Origin: Clostridium sp.
GTDB taxonomy: Bacteria > Bacillota > Clostridia > Clostridiales > Clostridiaceae
DNA length: 64,000 nucleotides
Direction of reading: 5' to 3'
Assembly (NCBI RefSeq): GCF_018372875.1
Contig: NZ_JAHAIF010000025.1
Coordinates: 4,695-68,694, forward strand
The number at the start of each line of letters is the position of its first letter. Within the stretch, counting starts at the first letter, position 1. The notes under the pieces were generated by a model that was given only the letters and a program-made list of their open reading frames with translations, had not been told where the DNA came from and ran no database searches. Below, in pieces: positions 25,764 through 34,957 of this stretch. The position numbers and the translations under genes are program-made.

Positions 25764-25800
25764 AAAAAATATAAAATAAAGGATAGTAATTTTATATTTT
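25764..25800 (-). terminator. Possible AT-only terminator of the 3D-domain gene
   Basis: A perfect 12-base-pair AT stem (25766-25777 with 25789-25800) with an 11-base loop; on the minus strand a run of T follows. It lacks G-C pairs, so it is weak. Confidence 0.35.
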
Positions 25801-25859
25801 CCTTACCTTTAGTACGGGTGGGGTGGATATTTGTTTTGATGTGACTCCGCTACAACTTT

Positions 25860-27014
25860 TTACCACTCTCCTGGATAAGCAATTACATGAACGGTAACCT
25901 TTCTTCTTCCAAAGGCATAACATTCTTCTCTTGTATTCATAAACAAGTCTATTTTCATTTGTTTAATTGCTCCACCAGTATCTGCTGCTATAGCATAGCC
26001 ATACCCAGGAATATATAATTTACTACCTAAGGGAATAACAGTCTTATCTACAGCTACTGTACTTAGTCCATTAGGGTCTCTAACAGGTTTTGTACCCATA
26101 GCAGTAATTCCGTGACCATAATAAGCAGTTGCTTCCATTTCATAAGTTGCTTTATAAGAAGTATTGTTATCATCGTTTGATGAATTAGAATTATTGTTCA
26201 TTAATGATAATTTATATTGTGCTTCTGATATAGCGGAATTTATTTTTGATTTTACAGAAGCGGTAGATATCTGTGGTAATAATCCTTTTAAATTAACAAT
26301 TGCGTCATTAAGTTGGCTATAAGTAGGATTATCTGAATAAACTACAGATAATTGATGAGAGATTAACTTTTCTTCATTTTCTTTTATCTTATTAGCAATC
26401 TTCTCTTTTTCATTTAATAAGTCTGCCCTTTTTTTATCAACTTCAGATTTCTTTTCGTTAGTTAAAGAAAGTTTTTTATTAATATCTTCATTTATAGCTT
26501 GAAGATTTTCTTGTTTATGCTTAATAGATTCTGAAGATTTTTCAAGTTCTGACATTTTTGTTTTATTATCTTCTATAAGTTTTTTATCCATTTTAATTAT
26601 AGATTGATAGGCGTAAAGCCTGTCTGACATTTCAGAAAAACTATTAGATTCTAGTAATGATAGTAAAACTGTAATATTCGCAGTACTACCGTTCTTATAC
26701 ATTTCTCTTATTCTATGAGAAAGAATCTCCTCATTTTCTGATATTTCTATTTTTAAACTCTCTATTTTATTTTCGATAGTTTGTATTTCTTTTTTTGTTT
26801 TTTGTATTTCAAGTTCGTTATTCTTTATATCTTTTTCAATGCTATATATTTCATCATTTAGTTTTGAAATTTCATTATCTATATCTTTTAGAGAGGATGA
26901 AATTTCATTAAAATCACTTCTGTTTTGATCTAATTCTTTTGTAGCAAAAGCTCTTGAGGATATATTAAATACAAAAAATATACTCAAAAATAAAGTGAAG
27001 ACTTTTTTCTTCAT
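25860..27014 (-). CDS. Secreted coiled-coil protein with C-terminal 3D domain
   Basis: A 384-residue exported cell wall protein. Seen: a signal peptide (MKKKVFTLFLSIFFVFNISSRAFA, cut likely after AFA), a long coiled coil from ~30 to 220 of the CwlO/peptidase-partner type, a Ser/Asn linker near 270-285, and a C-terminal 3D domain (EATAYYG, AVDKTVIPLGSKLYI, AADTGGAI, IDLFM) with its three conserved Asp. 3D domains are found in lytic transglycosylase-like enzymes such as MltA and clostridial/Bacillus YabE-like proteins, so peptidoglycan cleavage is likely. SD AGGAGG precedes the ATG on the minus strand. It lies between the two sporulation operons. Confidence 0.82.
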   Translation of the reverse strand: MKKKVFTLFLSIFFVFNISSRAFATKELDQNRSDFNEISSSLKDIDNEISKLNDEIYSIEKDIKNNELEIQKTKKEIQTIENKIESLKIEISENEEILSHRIREMYKNGSTANITVLLSLLESNSFSEMSDRLYAYQSIIKMDKKLIEDNKTKMSELEKSSESIKHKQENLQAINEDINKKLSLTNEKKSEVDKKRADLLNEKEKIANKIKENEEKLISHQLSVVYSDNPTYSQLNDAIVNLKGLLPQISTASVKSKINSAISEAQYKLSLMNNNSNSSNDDNNTSYKATYEMEATAYYGHGITAMGTKPVRDPNGLSTVAVDKTVIPLGSKLYIPGYGYAIAADTGGAIKQMKIDLFMNTREECYAFGRRKVTVHVIAYPGEW

Positions 27015-27205
27015 AACTACCTCCTTTAAAATTTAGATTTTCAATATTAAAGCAAATAAGCTTATTCTATTATTTTTATGATAACATATTCACAAAAAAA
27101 GGACAAAGGTTAGTAATAGTGGTTATTTTACCATAAACTTTCTGATTTAGAATGGATTTTTTACAAATACTATGAGTAGCAATTCTAAAAGGAGTGTGAC
27201 AATTT

Positions 27206-27658
27206 ATGGTGAGAGAAAGAAGTATTATTCAAAGGTTTCAGACCTTAGAGAAGGAAGTAGAACCTAAACCACAGATAGTAAAAAATTGTATAAGAGCATT
27301 TTTAGTTGGAGGATTAATATGTGATTTAGGTCAAATTATAATGACTGTTTTAAAGAATTATGATTTTTCAAAGGATGAGATAGGAGCTATAACATCAATT
27401 TGTATGGTTTTCTTAGGAGCATTACTTACAGGTGTTGGAATATACGATAAAATTGCAGCTTATGCTGGTGCGGGAACAGTAGTGCCTATAACTGGATTTT
27501 CTAATGCTATAGTAGCACCGGCCATTGAATTCAAAAAGGAAGGTTTTGTTTTTGGAGTTGCTGCAAAAATGTTTACCATTGCTGGACCAGTTTTGGTTTA
27601 TGGAATTGGATCATCAGTTATTGTAGGAATTGTTTATTATATAATTACTAAACTTTAA
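27206..27658 (+). CDS. spoVAC: Stage V sporulation protein AC
   Basis: A 150-residue membrane protein with about four helices. SpoVA proteins move Ca2+-dipicolinic acid into the forespore and out at germination; SpoVAC is reported to form a mechanosensitive channel in Bacillus. Seen: IRAFLVGGLICDLGQ near residue 35 and a Gly-rich stretch (YAGAGTVVPITGFSNA) shared with SpoVAE. SD AGGAGTG precedes. First of three spoVA genes; only AC, AD and AE are present, the usual clostridial minimal set. Confidence 0.92.
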   Translation: MVRERSIIQRFQTLEKEVEPKPQIVKNCIRAFLVGGLICDLGQIIMTVLKNYDFSKDEIGAITSICMVFLGALLTGVGIYDKIAAYAGAGTVVPITGFSNAIVAPAIEFKKEGFVFGVAAKMFTIAGPVLVYGIGSSVIVGIVYYIITKL

Positions 27659-27673
27659 AGAGGAGGTATTGAA

Positions 27674-28699
27674 ATGGGCATGCAATCAATTAAAAGAAGA
27701 GGGACACAAACTATAGAGTTATCTCATCCTCCTAAAATAATTTCAACTTATTCTGTGGTAGGTCCTAAGGAAGGGCAAGGACCATTAAAGACATACTTTG
27801 ATGAAGTATTAAATGATGATACATGTGGAAAAGATAGTTATGAAAAAGCAGAAAGCGATATGATGTTTAATGCAATAAAAGAATCTATAAAAAGGGCAGG
27901 ATTACAACAGAGTGATATAAATTATTTATTTGCAGGAGATTTATTAAATCAAATAATATCATCAAGCTTTGCCGCAAGAGAATTTGAAATACCTTTCTTT
28001 GGCCTTTATGGAGCCTGTTCAACAATGTCAGAATCTTTAAGTTTGGCATCATTAATTATGGATGGAGGCTTTGCAGATTACGTTGTAGCAGCAACATCTT
28101 CACATTTTAGTGCAGCTGAAAGACAATTTAGATTTCCTTTAGAGTATGGAGCTCAAAGATCTCAAACAGCTCAATGGACTGTAACAGGTGCAGGAGCTAT
28201 GGTTTTAGGAAAAGAAGGAGATTTTCCAGAGGTAAGATATGTTACAACAGGTCTTGTAAAAGATTATGGTGTTATGGATGCTAACAATATGGGAGCAGCA
28301 ATGACACCAGCAGCAGTAGATACAATTTATAAACACTTTAAAGATACGGGGAAAACACCCAAGGATTATGATATCATTGCAACTGGTGACCTTGGCAGAG
28401 TAGGAAAACAAATGACTGATAAGCTTTTGTTAGAATATGGATATGATATGAGAGATAACCATATTGATTGTGGAGATATTATATTTAATAGTGAAGCACA
28501 AAATACTGATGCAGGTGGAAGTGGATGTGGATGTTCTGCTGTAGTTGCTTCAGGATACTTATATAAGAAATTAATGAGAAAAGAAATAAAGAGTGTTTTA
28601 TTAGTATCAACAGGAGCGTTAATGAGTACAACTTCTTCTCTTCAAGGAGAGAGTATTCCAGGAATTGCTCATGCTGTTGCTATTGAAATGAATCAATAA
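27674..28699 (+). CDS. spoVAD: Stage V sporulation protein AD
   Basis: A 341-residue thiolase-fold protein that binds dipicolinic acid. Seen: LFAGDLLNQ near residue 97, FGLYGACSTM (the thiolase-like Cys position), GAGAMVLGKEG, and SGCGCSAVV near residue 280, all typical of SpoVAD. It sits 15 bases after spoVAC with SD AGAGGAGG. Confidence 0.94.
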   Translation: MGMQSIKRRGTQTIELSHPPKIISTYSVVGPKEGQGPLKTYFDEVLNDDTCGKDSYEKAESDMMFNAIKESIKRAGLQQSDINYLFAGDLLNQIISSSFAAREFEIPFFGLYGACSTMSESLSLASLIMDGGFADYVVAATSSHFSAAERQFRFPLEYGAQRSQTAQWTVTGAGAMVLGKEGDFPEVRYVTTGLVKDYGVMDANNMGAAMTPAAVDTIYKHFKDTGKTPKDYDIIATGDLGRVGKQMTDKLLLEYGYDMRDNHIDCGDIIFNSEAQNTDAGGSGCGCSAVVASGYLYKKLMRKEIKSVLLVSTGALMSTTSSLQGESIPGIAHAVAIEMNQ

Positions 28700-28713
28700 G
28701 GAGATGGTTTTCT

Positions 28714-29070
28714 TTGGAATTTATTAAGGCGTTTGTTGTTGGAGGATTAATATGTGTTGTAGCTCAGATATTAATGGACACTACCAAGCTTACTCCAGCT
28801 AGAATTTTAGTTATATTTGTAACTTTAGGTACTATACTTGGTGCCTTTGGAATATATGATAAGATAGTTGATTTTGGGGGAGCAGGGGCAACTATTCCAT
28901 TACCTGGGTTTGGAAATACCTTAGCAAAGTCTGCTATGAAAGCAGTAGATGAATCAGGATTATTAGGAGCGTTTATTGGAGGCATAACAGGCACTGCAGG
29001 AGGAATAACAGCTGCAATCTTTTTTGGATATATAATGGCAGTTATATTTAATCCTAAAACTAAAAAGTAA
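28714..29070 (+). CDS. spoVAE: Stage V sporulation protein AE
   Basis: A 118-residue membrane protein with about four helices and the repeat of the SpoVAC-like signature (AFVVGGLICVVAQ and DFGGAGATIPLPGFGN). It starts with TTG at 28714; AAGGAG at 28698-28703 gives ten-base spacing, and no ATG lies at the family's usual N-terminus. It closes the spoVA operon, followed by a hairpin. Confidence 0.92.
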   Translation: MEFIKAFVVGGLICVVAQILMDTTKLTPARILVIFVTLGTILGAFGIYDKIVDFGGAGATIPLPGFGNTLAKSAMKAVDESGLLGAFIGGITGTAGGITAAIFFGYIMAVIFNPKTKK

Positions 29071-29073
29071 AAT

Positions 29074-29116
29074 GACAAGAGATGAGGAAAAAAGACTATC
29101 CTCGTCTTTTATTTAT
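29074..29116 (+). terminator. Probable terminator after spoVAE
   Basis: AAGAGATGAGGA can pair (with G-U pairs) with TCCTCGTCTTTT, followed by T-rich sequence. It would separate the spoVA operon from the ATPase-like gene. Confidence 0.6.
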
Positions 29117-29177
29117 GTGTATAGTTATATTATAGCTTACTAAAGAAATTAATTTTCTAGGGATTGGGGGAGGAAAT

Positions 29178-31667
29178 TTGCATTTCTATTATAACAATAC
29201 ATGGAAGTTTATTATTGAAAAATTAAGTAGTGATATACATAAAGGACTATTAGAGGAATTAGTTCCTAAAAGAAGACAAGTATATGGAGATAATGAAATA
29301 AAGTTACCACTTGGAAGCAGTGGGATTTTTTCATACATAAAAGAACTAATAAGTATATATTTATTTATTTGTTTATTTATAGATATATTTCTTTTAGTGA
29401 ATAAAAATTATGTACTAGCATTATTTGTTACTATTATATTGTTCACAAATATTTTCTTAAGGTGGTTAAATATTTACCAGAAGAAAAAGCAAGTTGAATT
29501 TTTACAAAATATAAATTATACAACTGTTTCTGTACTTAGAGATGGTGTTGAAAAAGTTGTTAAAGCAGAAGAGTTGGTTGTTGGAGATATAGTTTATGTA
29601 AGAAAAGGATCACTTATAGCAGCTGATATGAGAGTCATTAGAGCTCATAATATTAAAGTTGATGAGAAGAATGTAACTGGAGAGAACTTTTTAAAGGACA
29701 AGTATGAGAGTAAGATAGGTGGAGAAGTATCATCTATTAGTGAGATGAAAAATATCCTGTTTAAGGGAACAGTTATAAAAGAAGGTGAAGGTGCAGGTAT
29801 AGTAATATCTACAGGGAATAACACTCAGCTTGGTAAACTTTTAACTGCAATGAATTATGCTAATAGTAATAAGAACACTCTTAAATCTATGTTAGATAAG
29901 AATATTAATAAATTATACCTATTAATATCCTTTGTAACTCTTGTGATCTATCTATTAAATAAAGAAATTATATCTGTTTTATTATTTTTATTAGGAATTA
30001 TACCTATAGAATTAATATTAAATACATATATTTATATATTGAAAAAAGATCTTAATAATGAGGGTATTGAGCTTATTAATACATCTACCTTAGAGTTGGT
30101 AAAAGATTTAGAAATATTATTTTTAGATAAGGTAGGTTCAATAACTTTAAACAAGATGGTTGTTAAGGGAATAGTATCAAATAATAAGTTATATGATATT
30201 GATAAAATAGATTATAAAAAAGATATTAATATTAATAGACTTATGGATATTCTTTTATTATGTAATAACTCTACTTATAATATTGAAGCAGATGATGGTA
30301 GTGGTGATTTAAGTGAAATTGCATACATACGTTTTGCTTCTAATAATAGAATATATAAATCTTTATTAGATAGTAAGAATAAAAGAATATTTGAAGTACC
30401 TATGGATTCTGATAAAAGAATGTTAACAACTTTAAATAAATCTAAAAAGGGGTATAGAGCAAATATAAAGGGAGATGTAGACAAGGTACTTGAGAGATGT
30501 ACGCATATAATGATAGATGGTTTAGAAAAAGAAATTACAAATGAAGATATCAATATGATAAAAGCCTTGGATTTTAATTATTCTGTAGAAGGTCTTAAAA
30601 CACAGGGAGTTGCCTATAGAAGTTTTAATTATCAACCTTCCATTTCAGAGAATGTTGAAAGTAATTTGGTGTTTGTTGGAATAGTTGCATTAGAAAATCC
30701 TATTATTGAGGATGTGGACAAACAAATTCTTAGTATAAAACAAAGAGGAATAATACCTATACTGTTTACAGATGACAATAAAATAGCAGCAACTGCTATA
30801 GGACAAAAAACTAGACTAATATCAGACCCATCCTTGGTTATTTCAGGAATAGAATTAGACTCCTTATCTAAAGAAGAGCTAATTGGAGTTCTGTCTAAAG
30901 CTAAAATATTTTCCAGGGTAAATCCTGAAATAAAAAGTAAAATAGTAGGGTTATTTAATCAGGATGGTTATAAGGTAGGGGTTGCAGGTGAAACCTTAGG
31001 AGATTTATCTTTTTTAGGTATAGCTAAAGTAGGGATAAGCAAGGGGAAAGCACCAGAGATAGTAAAAAAAGTTTCGGACTTATTTATAAAAGATAATTAC
31101 TTGAATAAATTTTTAAATCTTTTTGATGTATCACAAAGTTTTATGAAAAACCTATATTCATGTGAAAAAATAACATTAATTTTTTTATTGTCTCAGCTAA
31201 TATCATTAAATCTTATATCATTAATTGATTATAAAGTTGGGAATAATTTCATTCCTGTACTCATTACTAATTTGGTTATTTTTTCGATTTTAACAGTTGG
31301 AGTTTTAAATTCTGGTCTTAAGAGTGAGGGGATAGGTCTTAGTATATTTAAAATATTAGCATGTAGTGTGCTAACATTTTTGGCAGCTTATATTATAAAA
31401 GATCAATGTGAGATTGTATTTTTAATAGTCTTTACAGGTAGCTTATTAATAAATATTATTATAAATTTAAAAACAAAATTATTTCATATTAATATAAGTA
31501 ATATTTTACTTTACTTTGCTATTTTTATATGGATTTTATCAATTGGTATATTTGGAGTATTTAATGGTGTTTCATTTACCTTATATGAAATGATAAGCTT
31601 AGTAATTATATTAGTTATATATTTAATAATTGAATTAATTGTAAAAAAGGTGGCAAGTATAAATTAA
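29178..31667 (+). CDS. Degenerate P-type ATPase-like membrane protein
   Basis: An 829-residue protein with the full layout of a P2A cation ATPase (two N-terminal helices, actuator, M3-M4, P and N domains, C-terminal helices) but altered catalytic motifs. DKTGTLT is DKVGSIT (Asp317 kept); TGES is TGEN near residue 167; TGDGVND is AGETLGD at 603-609; PEGL is PIEL; the TGD of the P domain is TDD. The conserved hinge residues are therefore changed while the frame is fully open. Start is TTG at 29178 with GGGGAGG upstream. Family knowledge says such changes should impair phosphorylation or dephosphorylation. It lies just after spoVA and 15 bases before comEC. Likely a pseudoenzyme or a divergent pump. 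Confidence 0.8.
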   Translation: MHFYYNNTWKFIIEKLSSDIHKGLLEELVPKRRQVYGDNEIKLPLGSSGIFSYIKELISIYLFICLFIDIFLLVNKNYVLALFVTIILFTNIFLRWLNIYQKKKQVEFLQNINYTTVSVLRDGVEKVVKAEELVVGDIVYVRKGSLIAADMRVIRAHNIKVDEKNVTGENFLKDKYESKIGGEVSSISEMKNILFKGTVIKEGEGAGIVISTGNNTQLGKLLTAMNYANSNKNTLKSMLDKNINKLYLLISFVTLVIYLLNKEIISVLLFLLGIIPIELILNTYIYILKKDLNNEGIELINTSTLELVKDLEILFLDKVGSITLNKMVVKGIVSNNKLYDIDKIDYKKDININRLMDILLLCNNSTYNIEADDGSGDLSEIAYIRFASNNRIYKSLLDSKNKRIFEVPMDSDKRMLTTLNKSKKGYRANIKGDVDKVLERCTHIMIDGLEKEITNEDINMIKALDFNYSVEGLKTQGVAYRSFNYQPSISENVESNLVFVGIVALENPIIEDVDKQILSIKQRGIIPILFTDDNKIAATAIGQKTRLISDPSLVISGIELDSLSKEELIGVLSKAKIFSRVNPEIKSKIVGLFNQDGYKVGVAGETLGDLSFLGIAKVGISKGKAPEIVKKVSDLFIKDNYLNKFLNLFDVSQSFMKNLYSCEKITLIFLLSQLISLNLISLIDYKVGNNFIPVLITNLVIFSILTVGVLNSGLKSEGIGLSIFKILACSVLTFLAAYIIKDQCEIVFLIVFTGSLLINIIINLKTKLFHINISNILLYFAIFIWILSIGIFGVFNGVSFTLYEMISLVIILVIYLIIELIVKKVASIN

Positions 31668-31682
31668 TGAGGTGAAAAGTCT

Positions 31683-33383
31683 ATGTTTATTGAAAATATA
31701 GAAAAAGTAAAAAGCCCCATTGTTTATATAACTCTATCATTTATGATGAGTTCTGTTTTTTATGGAATTTTTAATGAATATATATGGTTAGCATTTTTTT
31801 CGGCTAGCCTCTTTTTTATATTCATTTTTCTAAATACTAATAAAGAATTTTCTGTAATAATATTTGTTTTATTTATTATTGGTATAGTTATTAATTCTAA
31901 TTATTATAGGGTGAATCTAGAAGAGAAGTTTATAGGAACTGTAAGGGTTGTAGAGGAAAAAAGCTACTATAATATTGTAGAATACAATGGGAAGAGGGTT
32001 AAAATAAACAGTAAAGAAAGTTTAGAATTAGGAGATAGAGCTAATATTTCTGGAGTTTTTAAGAAGGATATAAATAAAGAAGATGGTACAGTTGGAACTA
32101 TAGAAATAGAGAATCAAAAAATATTTAATAAAGATATTTTAGGAAATATCTATTCTATAAGAAAAACAGTTTACAACAAACTTAAAGAAAATTTAGGGCA
32201 AAGAAAAGCTGCTTTAGTATCATCTTTATCTTTTGGATATTCTGAGTTTTTAGATAGTGAGGATAAGGATGATATGAGGAATTTAGGGATAATCCATGCA
32301 ATAAGCGTTTCAGGTCTTCATGTTAGTATTATATTCTTATCTCTAAAAAAGCTTTTTGGTAATAAATTTGCTATAGTTTTAAGTTGTCTTTATGTTATTT
32401 TAACTGGTATCCCATTTTCTTCTTTAAGAGCATTAATAATGATAGTATGTTCATCTTCAGCAATATCTTTAAGGAAAAGCTATAATCCTTTAGGTGGATT
32501 ATCCTTAAGTGCATTAATTATAATTCTATTAAAACCTTATGCAATATTTCAGTTAGGATTTATTTTATCCTTTGGAGCAACTTTAGGAATAATATTATTT
32601 TCTAATAAAATAAGTAGATATTTATATAAGTTACCTAAATACATTTCTAGCACTATAGCTATATCAATTGGTGCACAAGCCTTTACTTTACCTGTAATGA
32701 TTATAGCTTTTAGAGAATTTTCTATGTGGTTTTTAATAGGAAATATTTTAGTTATACCTATATTAAACTTTATAATAATATTAGGAAATCTAGGGATGAT
32801 TATTTCTTTTATTCCACTTATATTTGATTTTTTAAGTTTTATTTTGTTAAAGAGTATAGATTTATTAGATTATCTTATAGAAGAGTTATATGCTTTCAGT
32901 AATACAAGTTTTATTTCTCATAAAAGTTTAGCAATTATTTATATGTCAATGTTAATAAGTTTTTATTTTATATGTAAAGGATATAAAAAGTTTTTTATAT
33001 TTCCTATTGTTTCTTTTTTCTGTGTTTCAATTTTCATATATAGTCCATTTTTAAAGTTCGAGTATTTAAGGGAGGGTGGTTTATTATTGTCTTATAGAGG
33101 AGAGAGGACAATAGTAACTAATAAAAGAAACATAGATATAGGAAAGCTTAAAAAAGAAAACTTGGCTCAAAGTAGTATTTTAGAAGGAAAGAATATAAGA
33201 ATATCTGATAATATAAAGTTAAAAAGTAATAACAAGAATTTTATTCTTAAACTTAATAGGAGTGAGTATTTACTTAGGATTAATAATAGGTCAAAGGTAA
33301 AAGAAAATTGTGATATAATAGATTTCGTAGAAGGAAATGTACGAGGGTTTATTATTTTTGATAATAAAATATTTACATATTAA
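31683..33383 (+). CDS. comEC: ComEC/Rec2-family membrane protein, short form
   Basis: A 566-residue membrane protein of the DNA-uptake channel family. Seen: the N-terminal hydrophobic and beta-rich domain (residues ~1-150), then HAISVSGLHVSIIF, the core signature of the competence domain, followed by many helices to ~460. The usual C-terminal metallo-beta-lactamase-like domain (about 250 residues) is absent; only ~110 charged residues with no HxHxDH motif remain. The frame ends cleanly, so it appears to be a natural short form. It lies between the ATPase-like gene and holA, the usual comEC-holA arrangement. Confidence 0.85.
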   Translation: MFIENIEKVKSPIVYITLSFMMSSVFYGIFNEYIWLAFFSASLFFIFIFLNTNKEFSVIIFVLFIIGIVINSNYYRVNLEEKFIGTVRVVEEKSYYNIVEYNGKRVKINSKESLELGDRANISGVFKKDINKEDGTVGTIEIENQKIFNKDILGNIYSIRKTVYNKLKENLGQRKAALVSSLSFGYSEFLDSEDKDDMRNLGIIHAISVSGLHVSIIFLSLKKLFGNKFAIVLSCLYVILTGIPFSSLRALIMIVCSSSAISLRKSYNPLGGLSLSALIIILLKPYAIFQLGFILSFGATLGIILFSNKISRYLYKLPKYISSTIAISIGAQAFTLPVMIIAFREFSMWFLIGNILVIPILNFIIILGNLGMIISFIPLIFDFLSFILLKSIDLLDYLIEELYAFSNTSFISHKSLAIIYMSMLISFYFICKGYKKFFIFPIVSFFCVSIFIYSPFLKFEYLREGGLLLSYRGERTIVTNKRNIDIGKLKKENLAQSSILEGKNIRISDNIKLKSNNKNFILKLNRSEYLLRINNRSKVKENCDIIDFVEGNVRGFIIFDNKIFTY

Positions 33384-33409
33384 GATATAAGTCGGAAAGG
33401 CGGATTACT

Positions 33410-34444
33410 TTGATTACTTATGATATATTTGAAAAGGAAGTTAAACAAAACTCCATTAAAAATTCTTATGTATTTTGTGGCTTAGATGAAGAGTTAATAA
33501 AAGATGGAGTGAATTTATTAACTAAACCTTTTTTAGAGGATGGATTTGGAGATCTTAATTATATAAAGCTAGATGGTTTAACAACCACAATGGATGATAT
33601 TTTAAATGCCTGTGAAACAATGCCTTTCATGAGTGAAAAGAAAGTTGTATTAGTTTATAGAGCTAATTTTTTAAAGGATAAGACAGATAGTAGTGGTACA
33701 AAGATGTATAATGCCATTAAAGATTACTTGAAGGATGTTCCTCCTCATACTTTATTAGTAATGTACTATGTTTTTGGAGATAAGAGAGAAACTCCTAAAA
33801 AAAATAAAAAGTTAATGGCTTTAGATAAAATAACTACAATAGTTCAATTTGATAAGTTAAAAAAGGATAGATACTATAAGAAAATAGAAGATATATTTAT
33901 AGAGTCTGGAGCAAAGATTGGAAAGGTTGAAGTAAGATATTTTGCTGAAAAGGTACAAAATAACTTCGATATAATAAAAAGAGAAGTAGATAAGCTAGTT
34001 AATTATACAAATGGAAGAGATATAAAAAAGGAAGATATAGATAAACTACTTCCTTCAAAAAGTGAAGAGGATATATTTGATCTTGTAGATTTAATATCCC
34101 AAAGAAAAATAGAAAGAGCCATAGATATTATGGATGAGCTTTTGTTTAAGGCGGATCAACATATGCTTATTATAACATCCATTGAATTACAGTTTAAAAA
34201 ACTATATGGAATAAAGGTTGGGTTATCTCAAGGAAAAAGAGTTGAAGATTTTATGTCTGAACTAAGAGTTCCTGCATTTGTATGTGAGAAGCTTATTAAT
34301 TTGAGTTCTAAGTTCTCAATAAGACAGTTAGAAGGACTACTTAAATTGTGTATAGAAACTGAAAACAGATTAAAAAGTAGTGGAATAGATAAAACTATGG
34401 AACTTGAACTGTTATTATTAAATACATTAATGGTAAAAAAATAA
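33410..34444 (+). CDS. holA: DNA polymerase III delta subunit
   Basis: A 344-residue clamp-loader subunit that opens the beta sliding clamp. Seen: the N-terminal AAA-like fold with FCGLDEELIKDGV, TMPFMSEKKVVLVYRANF, the DIIKREVDKLVNY helix and the C-terminal collar region. Starts with TTG at 33410, with GGAAAGG nine bases upstream. The context after comEC and next to rpsT is conserved in Firmicutes. Confidence 0.9.
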   Translation: MITYDIFEKEVKQNSIKNSYVFCGLDEELIKDGVNLLTKPFLEDGFGDLNYIKLDGLTTTMDDILNACETMPFMSEKKVVLVYRANFLKDKTDSSGTKMYNAIKDYLKDVPPHTLLVMYYVFGDKRETPKKNKKLMALDKITTIVQFDKLKKDRYYKKIEDIFIESGAKIGKVEVRYFAEKVQNNFDIIKREVDKLVNYTNGRDIKKEDIDKLLPSKSEEDIFDLVDLISQRKIERAIDIMDELLFKADQHMLIITSIELQFKKLYGIKVGLSQGKRVEDFMSELRVPAFVCEKLINLSSKFSIRQLEGLLKLCIETENRLKSSGIDKTMELELLLLNTLMVKK

Positions 34445-34476
34445 AAGTATTGTAGGATTTATACAATACTTTTTTC
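34445..34476 (+). terminator. Terminator of the comEC-holA unit
   Basis: AAGTATTGTA (34445-34454) pairs with TACAATACTT (34462-34471), followed by a T run. Confidence 0.88.
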
Positions 34477-34490
34477 TTATAAAAAGTAAA

Positions 34491-34515
34491 TAACCGACCT
34501 AATTAGGTCGGTTTA
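34491..34515 (-). terminator. Terminator of rpsT
   Basis: Nine-base-pair stem AACCGACCT / AGGTCGGTT (34492-34500 with 34505-34513) just after the rpsT stop on the minus strand; flanks are A/T-rich on both sides. Confidence 0.75.
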
Positions 34516-34520
34516 TACAA

Positions 34521-34784
34521 TTACGCCATAGCGTTTAACTTTGCAGCTAATCTTGACTTCTTTCTAGCAGCCATGTTCTTATGGATAACTCCCTTTTGAG
34601 CAGCCATATCTATAGCCTTAGTAACACCTACAAATGAAGTTTTAGCTTCTTCAACATTGTTAGCTTGAACAGCAGCTTCGAACTTCTTTATAGTAGTCTT
34701 TAACGCTGACTTAACCATTCTGTTTTGTAAAGTCTTAGTTTGAGTAACTTTAATTCTCTTCTTTGCTGATTTAATGTTTGCCAT
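34521..34784 (-). CDS. rpsT: 30S ribosomal protein S20
   Basis: An 87-residue basic ribosomal protein that binds 16S rRNA. Seen: the typical [11 protein letters not shown] start, a Lys/Arg/Ala-rich helical body and [17 protein letters not shown] near the C-terminus. The frame is open to 34895, but the SD (AGGGGGTG on the minus strand) and family length set the start at the ATG at 34782-34784. Own promoter and terminator flank it, and it diverges from gpr. Confidence 0.96.
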   Translation of the reverse strand: MANIKSAKKRIKVTQTKTLQNRMVKSALKTTIKKFEAAVQANNVEEAKTSFVGVTKAIDMAAQKGVIHKNMAARKKSRLAAKLNAMA

Positions 34785-34866
34785 TCTTAATTCACCCCCT
34801 CTAAATTTTATAGGGCCTCTGCAGTTTTTGGGGAAATCTGCGTACGAGTCATATTCAACACACCAT

Positions 34867-34895
34867 ATTATAGCATTGAAAGTTTCTATATTCAA
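34867..34895 (-). promoter_or_regulatory. Sigma-A promoter of rpsT
   Basis: On the minus strand TTGAAT, a 17-base spacer and a perfect TATAAT. It gives an mRNA leader of about 75 bases before the S20 start. Confidence 0.75.
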
Positions 34896-34925
34896 GTATT
34901 AAATTTATGTAAAACGGAAAAATAC
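34896..34925 (+). promoter_or_regulatory. Possible sigma-F/sigma-G promoter of gpr
   Basis: GTATT at 34896-34900, 15-base spacer and GGAAAAATAC at 34916-34925. This is near the forespore consensus (GYATA, then GGnRAnAHTR) but imperfect. A forespore promoter is expected for gpr from family knowledge. Confidence 0.3.
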
Positions 34926-34957
34926 AAATGAGACTATTATTGTGATGAGGTGGAGTA

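Noticed and set aside
34785..34895. N-terminal extension of S20 on the minus strand
   Set aside because: It includes the promoter and leader of rpsT; the S20 family starts at MANIKSAKK with a good SD.
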